From the NCBI GenBank assembly GCA_015665455.1, contig JADFAD010000005.1, positions 186,001-250,000 on the forward strand: a stretch of 64,000 nt of DNA, written 5' to 3'. Origin of the DNA: Oceanospirillaceae bacterium (GTDB taxonomy: Bacteria; Pseudomonadota; Gammaproteobacteria; Pseudomonadales; Litoribrevibacteraceae). This document shows positions 57,180 through 64,000 of this stretch, in pieces. Both the position numbers and the translations under genes were made by a program. Each line of letters opens with the position of its first letter. Position 1 is the stretch's first letter. The notes beneath the pieces are model-generated. The model was not told where the DNA came from. It searched no databases and was given only the letters and a program-made list of their open reading frames with translations.

Positions 57180-57619
57180 TCTTGATCGTCTTTCTTGGGC
57201 GACTTAATGTCATTTTGTAGGTTTTTAGATAAGTCTCCAACCAATCGATTAACACGACGAATAGAGCCATAAATACCTTTGGCCGTCATATCATGAGCCT
57301 TATGAATTGCCTTCGATGGTTGTGGAACAGGCGACATAGCACCAATAAGATTAAAGGACGTATCACTGATTGTTTTATGTATTTTCTCAACCGAGTGAGT
57401 ACTGATATCAACGGCTTGAGTCACTGTGTCTAATTTAACTTGAGGTTTAGCGTTTATTTTAGCGTTCAGTATTTCCCGCTCCTCCGCCACCCGCTGTTCT
57501 GTTCTGATAAGGGATTGTTCAGAATCGTCCGCACTCTTAAGCGCTTTTTTAATAATGACCACAGAACCTATAACCATCAGGAACGATAGACATTGGGCAA
57601 AGAAAATAAAATTTTCCAT
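57176..57619 (-). CDS. uncharacterised single-pass membrane protein A
   Basis: A 147-residue protein with one N-terminal hydrophobic segment (~5-25), then a helical, charged region (SLIRTEQRVAEEREILNAKI) and a Lys/Asp-rich tail. I do not recognise the family. It overlaps the convergent AraC gene by four bases at the stop and begins 13 bases after the next small membrane protein, which has the same layout. The pair is probably co-expressed. Confidence 0.6.
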   Translation of the reverse strand: MENFIFFAQCLSFLMVIGSVVIIKKALKSADDSEQSLIRTEQRVAEEREILNAKINAKPQVKLDTVTQAVDISTHSVEKIHKTISDTSFNLIGAMSPVPQPSKAIHKAHDMTAKGIYGSIRRVNRLVGDLSKNLQNDIKSPKKDDQD

Positions 57620-57631
57620 GTTGCGCGACTC

Positions 57632-57979
57632 CTAGTTATTGGTCGAAGAGGAACCCTTTAAACCAAAGAGTTCAATACTTACGTCTATGTTCCGTTCTTT
57701 CATAGCCACTTCCAACTCCTGAGCCACTTGTTGATACACCTTCGAATTAATGTAGCTGGGAGATACCGTGCCTACGGCTTTAGCCAATCGAGACTCTTGT
57801 TGAGCCAATCGAAGCGGATCTAGAATCTTTAATTTCAAATGCGGACCTAACATGGAATCTGTCTGTGTATCTAAGCTCGATTCAAACATTGAAATTCGAT
57901 CAGACAAACATTTGATTCTCCAGCTTAAAAAGCAAACACCTATGAACAATAAAACAACGGATATAAATAAAACTAACAT
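57632..57979 (-). CDS. uncharacterised single-pass membrane protein B
   Basis: A 115-residue protein with one N-terminal membrane segment (MLVLFISVVLLFIGVCFLSW) and a helical soluble part containing LDPLRLAQQESRLAKAVGT and VAQELEVAMKERNIDVSIE. Function is unknown. It lies between the DUF3080 gene (45 bases upstream) and membrane protein A (13 bases downstream), all on the minus strand, suggesting a three-gene unit. Confidence 0.6.
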   Translation of the reverse strand: MLVLFISVVLLFIGVCFLSWRIKCLSDRISMFESSLDTQTDSMLGPHLKLKILDPLRLAQQESRLAKAVGTVSPSYINSKVYQQVAQELEVAMKERNIDVSIELFGLKGSSSTNN

Positions 57980-58024
57980 CGAATGTCCTTAACTTTATTT
58001 CTTCTATGAATACTTAAACGTCAC

Positions 58025-59146
58025 CTATTTAGGCATCATTCCACAACGAGTAAACAATGTTTGCCAGGCCTTCGTATGCGCCCTCTGCGATGATTGAAAG
58101 CTTTGCCACAATCCATCTTGCTTTCTGCTGTCTAAATATTGAGAGGCAAACGTTTGAAACACGCTAGGCTGATCAAAAGTAAACGCATCATAAAGTGCTT
58201 CTTGCTGCCGCCACCAATCATCGCCTTGCCGATGAATAAAACTCAAATAAGGTTGTACTTTCCCTATATAAAACTTTTCAAAAACTGTTCTTAATATTTT
58301 AGCTCTTTTTGTGGGCTTACCCTGTGGGCATAAACCATTAGCACGTTCGGAGCTCAAAATGGCCGTGCCTTTTTGAAGAAGCTGTTCAAACTCAGCAACG
58401 GTCATCAACATTTGACCGCCTACATTTGAGTTAAGCAATTCTGCCAAGGCAGTTTCAAAACGATGTTCATACGTCTCAACACCCAATAAATCATGAGCCT
58501 TCATCGAGAAAATGCGCATCAACACACCAAAATTTTCTGGAGATAAGAGTATCTTCTGATTCATAGAAAGCCACTGTTGCGAGACGCCAAAATAACGTCT
58601 GACCTCTGGCCCACCCCAGAAAGACAACCAGCTATATCGTTGAAATTCTTGACGCTTTACAGCCACGATACTCATCAAGGATGAATAGAGTTCATCATTT
58701 TCTGCTTTTAAATAGGTTAAACAATCCTGACTTTCCTGAATAAATCGCCACTGGTAAAGAAATTGCTGACTATCAGGCATAACTCGCCCTAAGCCGCTGT
58801 TGCGATAACCAGCCGTCACCTGAAGATCACATCCTGTTAATGCCAGGAAATCAAGAAGGTCAATCGACTGCTCTGTCACTGGAACCGTCATTGCACGTTT
58901 TTCAGGATAAGTAATTACGATTCGCTCAGAACCATTAAACTCAGATTCCAACACATTGCTCAATCGCCAAACATAATCTGTGACAACATCACGCTCAGGC
59001 GATGAACCACTACAGCCAACCATACCTGCAATGCTCCCCACCATTCCCCCTACAACAATCAAGAAGCCCAAGCCCTTCATTCCGGAGAGAAACAAACCGT
59101 TCAGCAAATGATGCACCTGTTTCTCTGGACTGACCCGTTTGATCAT
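58025..59146 (-). CDS. DUF3080 family lipoprotein
   Basis: A 373-residue lipoprotein; the lipobox GMVGC (Cys45) follows an unusually long N-region. The body has the DUF3080 pattern LLDFLALTGCDLQVTAGYRN followed by GRVMPDSQQFLYQWRFI. The family is found in gammaproteobacteria and has no known function. ATG 59146 follows GGAGAG six bases upstream, which decides for the long N-terminus over the internal Met23. It is divergent from the Bax-like gene, 77 bases away, and heads a likely three-gene unit. Confidence 0.8.
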   Translation of the reverse strand: MIKRVSPEKQVHHLLNGLFLSGMKGLGFLIVVGGMVGSIAGMVGCSGSSPERDVVTDYVWRLSNVLESEFNGSERIVITYPEKRAMTVPVTEQSIDLLDFLALTGCDLQVTAGYRNSGLGRVMPDSQQFLYQWRFIQESQDCLTYLKAENDELYSSLMSIVAVKRQEFQRYSWLSFWGGPEVRRYFGVSQQWLSMNQKILLSPENFGVLMRIFSMKAHDLLGVETYEHRFETALAELLNSNVGGQMLMTVAEFEQLLQKGTAILSSERANGLCPQGKPTKRAKILRTVFEKFYIGKVQPYLSFIHRQGDDWWRQQEALYDAFTFDQPSVFQTFASQYLDSRKQDGLWQSFQSSQRAHTKAWQTLFTRCGMMPK

Positions 59147-59223
59147 TTATACTCTCCGGCTTGCCATCTCGATGTCATGATTTAGTGCCACTCGTTATCA
59201 TATTAAAGTTCAGGAGTTATAGT

Positions 59224-60141
59224 TTGATTCGACAGATTCGTACCTTGGTCATTATCAGTTTATCTGTTTTTCTAGCCAGTTGTTGCCCAACGCCTGAACC
59301 CGAACCAAAACAACCACCTAAACGCCCAAAAGCGGTTGCGTTAACGGACCTTTCCTCGCTTTATCAATCACATAATAAAACCGAGTTACCTAAGTTCGTC
59401 TGCATTCAAGATGTAAAAACAAAAAAAGAATTATTTTTTGGGTTTATTCTTCAATTAGTACGCGAGCATGATGAACAAATTCTCACGACCAGAGAAGCAA
59501 TCATCACGCTGCAAGAGAATTATCTACTAGCTCAAACCCAGCAAGCGACGGAAAAGCAGAGCGATCAAGAAACTAAAGAAGCACTGATCACAGACGATCA
59601 AACCCAATGGCTAAAAAAGCTGGCTAAGATTCATCGAGTTAAGCTAGCCATTGAACACCCCGATTTCTTTAATCAACTTTTACTTTCCGTCGATGTTATC
59701 CCCGCATCTATGGCCATGGCCCAAGCAGCAAATGAGTCGGCTTGGGGTACTTCCCGCTTTGCAACGTATGCCAACAACTTGTTCGGCCAATGGTGCTTTA
59801 AAAGTGGTTGCGGCTTAATTCCTCAACAACGACCTGAAGGCGCCACCTATGAAGTTAAGGTGTTCTCAACCCCTTCTGAAGCCGTTGGACAGTACATGTT
59901 AAACATAAATCGTAATAAGTCGTACCAACAGGTCAGAGACGTTCGCAAGAAATACCGAGCAAAAGAAGCCGTTATTTCAGGCTACTCAGTGGTGGAAGGA
60001 TTAGAAAACTATTCGGCTCGAGGTCATGCTTACATCGAAGAGTTACGGAGCATGATTCGTTTTAATAAATTATCGCAATGGGACAATCCAAAAGCTACTT
60101 ACTCAGAAATCAGTAAGATCGCTGTCCCTAATTGTTCGTAA
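59224..60141 (+). CDS. Bax-like glucosaminidase-domain lipoprotein
   Basis: A 305-residue lipoprotein with a C-terminal glucosaminidase domain like E. coli Bax, a predicted peptidoglycan hydrolase. The catalytic Glu is in AQAANESAWGTSRFATYANN, then NLFGQWCF. The lipobox is FLASC (Cys20), followed by a Pro/Lys/Glu linker. The start is a TTG at 59224 behind AGGAG at good spacing; the frame opens at a TTG at 59161 without a ribosome site. A strong inverted repeat separates it from the next gene. Confidence 0.82.
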   Translation: MIRQIRTLVIISLSVFLASCCPTPEPEPKQPPKRPKAVALTDLSSLYQSHNKTELPKFVCIQDVKTKKELFFGFILQLVREHDEQILTTREAIITLQENYLLAQTQQATEKQSDQETKEALITDDQTQWLKKLAKIHRVKLAIEHPDFFNQLLLSVDVIPASMAMAQAANESAWGTSRFATYANNLFGQWCFKSGCGLIPQQRPEGATYEVKVFSTPSEAVGQYMLNINRNKSYQQVRDVRKKYRAKEAVISGYSVVEGLENYSARGHAYIEELRSMIRFNKLSQWDNPKATYSEISKIAVPNCS

Positions 60142-60209
60142 TTTGAACCTTGTCTCTTCACAGTCTATTTGCCAATGTGTCATCATTAGCTCTAAGAATA
60201 ATAATGAAC

Positions 60210-60257
60210 CGCTTAAGTCCTGAATCTAACCTGTATAACTTGATCAGAACTTAAGCG
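60210..60257. repeat. inverted repeat between the Bax-like gene and the next gene
   Basis: CGCTTAAGT at 60210-60218 and ACTTAAGCG at 60249-60257 are perfect inverted copies, extendable inwards (CTGA/TCAG) with one mismatch to 13 of 14 pairs. No T-run follows, so it looks like a regulatory or processing hairpin rather than a terminator. Confidence 0.6.
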
Positions 60258-60298
60258 TTGCCTCAGCCCTAAGCGGTCTGAAAGGGAACCCCACTGCA

Positions 60299-61111
60299 AT
60301 GACTCGAATAACCCCCATTGGTATAAGTCTACTTTTTTTCTTAAGTGCCTTTTTATCTGCTCCCGCTACAGCGAAACAGCTTAGATACCTTGATCAGCCG
60401 ATCCCTGACATTAAACAGAATTGGCGTGCGGATGATTACGAACTGGCCCTTGACAGCTTAATCACGATCAAAAAATCCCAACCCGACTTATTACCTAAAC
60501 GAAGAGGGGAATTCACTGGCCCGGTATACGACAGGTTCATCTCAGAAGATAATTTCCGGTTTCAACTCAACATTAAAGAACCCGTTGAAGTACGCAGGGA
60601 AGAAGCCATTCGAGTCTCTATAGCACTGAAAGAAATGATGCGCAGTTACTTTGATTTTAAAGCTAAGAAACAGCGTTATGGCTCCGAAGCCTTAGGCATC
60701 ATGAGTTATTCTCTCAGACAACAAGCCATCTTCTTTACCTTAACGGTTGAATATTGGCTGACGCTGCCACAAGGTGAAGCAACGCACCCTGATCGATTAA
60801 TGGAACTGGATGAACACAAACGCGGAGCAGCTTCACTGCTTTCCAGTGCGTTTAAATATTTAGCTTTAACAGGCTACTTTGATCGAGAAGATCTTGAAGT
60901 CTACGGCTGGGAGCTAGCCCACATCACACCCGAATTATTTGTTCACTTGCCTATGGCAAAACAGCAAAGCATTGTGATTCAAGTGGAAAACATGATGGAC
61001 AGCCATGAATCCATTCAAGTGCGCGAAGCCATGACGAAATTGCATCCCAACTTGAAAGAACTCATGGAACAGCACAACAAAGTACTGAACGCAGCTGCGG
61101 AAAAGGAATAA
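60299..61111 (+). CDS. uncharacterised exported protein
   Basis: A 270-residue protein with a clean signal peptide (cleavage near TATAK, residue ~25). The mature part is mostly helical, with FRFQLNIKEPVEVRREEAIRV in the middle; no domain is recognised. It lies in the same direction as the Bax-like gene, 157 bases upstream, and faces the MalT-like regulator. It is probably periplasmic; nothing more can be said. Confidence 0.65.
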   Translation: MTRITPIGISLLFFLSAFLSAPATAKQLRYLDQPIPDIKQNWRADDYELALDSLITIKKSQPDLLPKRRGEFTGPVYDRFISEDNFRFQLNIKEPVEVRREEAIRVSIALKEMMRSYFDFKAKKQRYGSEALGIMSYSLRQQAIFFTLTVEYWLTLPQGEATHPDRLMELDEHKRGAASLLSSAFKYLALTGYFDREDLEVYGWELAHITPELFVHLPMAKQQSIVIQVENMMDSHESIQVREAMTKLHPNLKELMEQHNKVLNAAAEKE

Positions 61112-61140
61112 TTAGATTAAGACATTCTGGGATAGAGTAA

Positions 61141-61168
61141 AGTAAAGAGGGCCATTCGAGCCCTCTAT
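61141..61168 (-). terminator. terminator overlapping the regulator stop codon
   Basis: AGAGGGC and GCCCTCT pair around seven bases; on the minus strand TTTACTTTACT follows. The TAG stop of the regulator (61165-61167) is in the base of the stem. Confidence 0.55.
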
Positions 61169-63897
61169 AAAATCCCCAACTCCCGCGCTTTAGCGATCGC
61201 TTGAGTTCTGTTCTTCACACCCAGCTTTGTATTAATCTTTCGAGCGTGCGTCTTCACTGTATTCAGAGAGATGAACAATTGATCTGCCACGGCTTGGTTC
61301 GAATGCCCTTCTGCAATTAATTCCAACACCCCGTGTTCTCGGTCACTCAAAGGTACGCAAACGTCACTGCCGATATTCAAATGTTCTCGCAGGCCTTCAA
61401 GATGCTGCAAACGGTAAATAAACTCACCCAATTCGCCCCGCTCATTCAACTTCGATAGCATGGGAGCCACCTGACCGCCTAACTCCATAAACGGCGCGAT
61501 GTAATTGCAGTTCATCGATTCCATCAAGGCTCGCTTCAGGATTTTTGTCTCTTCTTTCCTTTCCCCAAGCGCTTCATAGCATTTGGATTGAAGCACCATA
61601 ACAGGCACTAACATGACTGGACGTGACTCGTCAGATAACACCTGTTGTAGGTTACTACATGCGTTCAGCGCTTCAGACCATTCACCGTAATGGCATTGCA
61701 GTCTGATGCCTAATAAATCGAGGTAATAGGTCATATGCGGCAACCACTCTAATAACGCCGGATGCCAATCTTGCCGATTCATCAATTCAGAATATAAAGA
61801 CTGCGCAATGCCTACCTGCCCTTCATCTAACTTCAAAAACGCCTTCACCAAGGTAATCAGCGATTTATAGAAGTTATCAGGCACATTCCAGCAATGCATC
61901 AACCGCTCCAGTTCAAAGATCCCTCGATGCGCTTTTCTAAAGGATTTTCGTGAACGGTAAAGCATGGCTTTAACAGAGAAGCCCAAAACAATCATAGGGT
62001 CTTCATTGTGCAAGGCAGCTTTAATGCCTTTATCACACACATCCTCGGCATTAATCCAATCCCCCTGCACCCATAAGATGAATGCTTTAAGCATCATCAT
62101 ACGGCCATAGAAAGGGGTTTGAGTTCCTAATGTTTGCTTATGCAGCAGTTCAATGCCTTTATCCAAGGAGGCCAAAGCCGAGTGCCAATCCCCCCTCAAC
62201 TGATGAACTCGACATAAATCGATCAGCGCAGCCGATTCCAGTCGACTGTCCGACCAATTTCTCGCCTTTCTTAACGAAATATTGACCTGTTGTTCACCCT
62301 CCGATACCTCCCCTAATACCAAAGCAAGTCGCGCTGATAAAGTCAGATGCATTGCTTCAGTCAATTCAGATGAAACACCCAAAGATTGATAACGCGCAAG
62401 AAGTTCTAATGAGGCATCGTAATGCCCTTGGTATCGACAACACCACGCGCGAATCAATACGATCAACGGTGTTAATTCAGCGTCGTCCGACTCCTGCTGA
62501 GAAATGGAATCCAGCCACTTCAACGAAGTATCAAAATCCATGGCATAGGCCCAAGCCCAAGCCATTGCCATACGCAGCTTAGGGCTGGAGTTCACCACTG
62601 TTTGAGAGAGTAAACTCTCCAGTTTCTTAAGCTGATGAAAACCGTGTTGCTGCATTAAAAAATCACACGAACGCTCAGCAACGGACAAAATAACATCCGG
62701 TTTGCCAAGGTAGCGACAAAGATGTATTGCTTCTGAAAACGCCTGATGCTCTACAAACCATTCGGAAGACTGCACAACCCAAGGCTCTAAGTCGTCTGGT
62801 GAAGAGGCTTTGAGATGAGTTTCAATGAGCCAATTTCTAAAAACCGGGTTAAATAAATAATACCCTGTGGATTCACCTTCTGGAGGCTGTTGAAGAATCA
62901 AGCGATCTCTTAAAATGGTAAAACAACGCAAACCTAACGGACCAAACACATCGGAACAAAAAGACTCAGAGACACGTTCAACCAAAGCCAATGTCGCAAG
63001 AATGTGCGGCGCTTGTTTTAATTCAGGATGATTAAACTGCTCAGCAAGAAACGAACTAAGACGCGTCAGCAATATGGATTCATCAGGCTCGTCTGTATAA
63101 GTACTCAACGACGCATCTTTGGCCATAATCTCTACGGCTAAAGGCCATCCTAGTGTTTTGACCATGATATGACGAGCACGATCCTCCTCATCAGGCACAC
63201 CCAGCTGCTTGAGACGTGAAACAACATCGGAGTACCCCATAGAAAAATCAATGTAATGCAGTAATTGAGGCTGTATATTGATCATCACAGGGCTGTTCAT
63301 GAGAGCAGGATCTAACTGAGATGAAATAATCATAATCTTAAGGTTTGCAGGCGTGAATCGAATCAGCGTTTCAAGAATATAACGTTGATCAACGTCCCCG
63401 TTTACGGAGTTCCAACCATTAAGGATCAAAAGCTTGTCAGCAAGGTCATCACTTGGTGCGGTTTGTGTTGCATTCGTTTTCGTTGAAAGCGCTTGAGAAT
63501 GACTCATTCCCATCAAAAACACTTCCAACGCTTCACGCCAATCAGAAAATACCTCTTTCTGAAGCTCTTCAATGGTAGGTTCGGACAGTTCTAACAGTTT
63601 TTGAATGGCGTCCAAAAGATAACACAAGAACAACTCAACAGAGATGTCCTCTCCTGAAAGCTCTGCCCATTCAGCTGCGCCACCTTTCTTAATATATTCT
63701 CTTGCATAAGCACCTGTGGATAAGGTTTTACCAAAACCTTTCGGTGCATGCGCAAACAAAAGTCGCGATGTGGCTAAGCCTCGCTCAATGGAGGCCTTTA
63801 CTTTAGGCCTGACGTCTATGTATCCCTGAGCAGGAATAAGCCGTCTGGATGCCTGCAATTTTCTGGATAATTTCGATGACTGCTGTGAGTGTCCCAT
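61165..63897 (-). CDS. MalT-like LuxR-family ATP-binding regulator (LAL type)
   Basis: A 910-residue regulator of the MalT/LAL type. A degenerate P-loop AHAPKGFGKTLS near residue ~50 begins an STAND-type ATPase domain (to ~330), followed by TPR-like helical repeats and a C-terminal LuxR HTH (LSDREHGVLELIAEGHSNQA, ending NTKLGVKNRTQAI). Such proteins are switched on by a small inducer plus ATP and activate neighbouring genes. The inducer is unknown. The ATG at 63897 (MGHSQQSS) has AGGCGG upstream; an in-frame ATG at 63930 adds 11 residues. Palindromes lie directly upstream. Confidence 0.85.
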   Translation of the reverse strand: MGHSQQSSKLSRKLQASRRLIPAQGYIDVRPKVKASIERGLATSRLLFAHAPKGFGKTLSTGAYAREYIKKGGAAEWAELSGEDISVELFLCYLLDAIQKLLELSEPTIEELQKEVFSDWREALEVFLMGMSHSQALSTKTNATQTAPSDDLADKLLILNGWNSVNGDVDQRYILETLIRFTPANLKIMIISSQLDPALMNSPVMINIQPQLLHYIDFSMGYSDVVSRLKQLGVPDEEDRARHIMVKTLGWPLAVEIMAKDASLSTYTDEPDESILLTRLSSFLAEQFNHPELKQAPHILATLALVERVSESFCSDVFGPLGLRCFTILRDRLILQQPPEGESTGYYLFNPVFRNWLIETHLKASSPDDLEPWVVQSSEWFVEHQAFSEAIHLCRYLGKPDVILSVAERSCDFLMQQHGFHQLKKLESLLSQTVVNSSPKLRMAMAWAWAYAMDFDTSLKWLDSISQQESDDAELTPLIVLIRAWCCRYQGHYDASLELLARYQSLGVSSELTEAMHLTLSARLALVLGEVSEGEQQVNISLRKARNWSDSRLESAALIDLCRVHQLRGDWHSALASLDKGIELLHKQTLGTQTPFYGRMMMLKAFILWVQGDWINAEDVCDKGIKAALHNEDPMIVLGFSVKAMLYRSRKSFRKAHRGIFELERLMHCWNVPDNFYKSLITLVKAFLKLDEGQVGIAQSLYSELMNRQDWHPALLEWLPHMTYYLDLLGIRLQCHYGEWSEALNACSNLQQVLSDESRPVMLVPVMVLQSKCYEALGERKEETKILKRALMESMNCNYIAPFMELGGQVAPMLSKLNERGELGEFIYRLQHLEGLREHLNIGSDVCVPLSDREHGVLELIAEGHSNQAVADQLFISLNTVKTHARKINTKLGVKNRTQAIAKARELGIL

Positions 63898-63929
63898 CTG
63901 AATTCCGCCTCGCTCCATACAAGCCTGCA

Positions 63930-63986
63930 ATCACTCTATTTTAGAATGATTATTCTAATTATCACGGCATCATACTAAAGAGTGAT
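63930..63986. promoter_or_regulatory. nested inverted repeats upstream of the MalT-like regulator
   Basis: Outer arms ATCACTCT (63930-63937) and AGAGTGAT (63979-63986) enclose an inner palindrome with arms TTAGAAT and ATTCTAA (63941-63958). The core AATCATT/AATGATT is like half of a Fur box but the match to the 19-base consensus is only about 13 bases. It starts 33 bases before the regulator start, so autoregulation is plausible. Confidence 0.4.
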
Positions 63987-64000
63987 AGCAACTTACAAAA

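Overview
The window is a 64-kb chromosomal segment of a Gram-negative gammaproteobacterium, most likely a marine member of the Oceanospirillales/Pseudomonadales. This follows from the outer-membrane machinery (bamC, tol-pal, bepA, several lipoproteins), HMW-type FabG, DUF1329 and DUF3080 proteins, and above all from gene order. Two long blocks follow, from memory, the order seen in Pseudomonas: bepA-tusA-perM-bcp-gcvR-dapA-bamC-MBL hydrolase(-purC), and nadA-tRNA-Lys-queC-queE-cpoB-pal-tolB-tolA-tolR-tolQ-ruvB-ruvA-ruvC-aspS, with proS-SLT and arsC-wrbA-DUF2069 further on. The DNA looks moderately AT-rich by eye (not computed).

Layout. 0-7 kb: a partial TIGR03546 membrane protein, a crotonase, DUF1272, purC, a DTW-domain tRNA modifier, a double CDGSH protein, two overlapping Bor-like lipoproteins and a long FabG. 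7-11.4 kb: an unrecognised helical protein (possibly HDO/heme-oxygenase-like), YigZ and a Lon-type protease, with a perfect Anr/FNR box between the divergent genes. 11.4-15.7 kb: dapA-bamC-MBL operon facing gcvR and bcp. 15.7-18.2 kb: an accessory insert between bcp and perM with an Imm11-like gene, a decayed second copy of it, a frameshifted fragment, a strongly structured RNA leading into a small helical protein, and a UPF0175 antitoxin-like gene. 18.2-24 kb: perM-tusA against bepA-ltaE, nadA, and three identical tRNA-Lys(UUU) genes. 24-35.3 kb: que, tol-pal, ruv and aspS. 35.6-45 kb: lipoprotein, MltC-like, HIT, DUF1329, proS-SLT, a PilZ-like protein, arsC-wrbA-DUF2069. 45-64 kb: diguanylate cyclase, flavodoxin, acyltransferase-like protein, SixA, class-VIII esterase, HDOD, NadD-like, saccharopine-dehydrogenase-like, bioA, panE-Mpo1, AraC regulator, two small membrane proteins, DUF3080 and Bax-like lipoproteins, a secreted protein and a MalT-like LuxR regulator.

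Most of the window is housekeeping: cell-envelope integrity (Tol-Pal, BamC, BepA, lytic transglycosylases), queuosine precursor synthesis (QueE, QueC), NAD (NadA), biotin (BioA), lysine/DAP (DapA), purine (PurC), recombination (RuvABC) and translation (AspRS, ProRS, tRNA-Lys). The most unusual region is 15.7-18.2 kb. Its minus-strand structured RNA at 17.31-17.53 kb, coupled to a small helical protein, is the best candidate for an under-described system; the link to satellite-phage type elements is inference. Other signals are a (TAAC)n array over a stop codon, a PsrA-type operator at the crotonase gene, a terminator-like hairpin between tolQ and tolR, a 12-bp-arm hairpin between cpoB and queE, and nested palindromes upstream of the MalT-like regulator.
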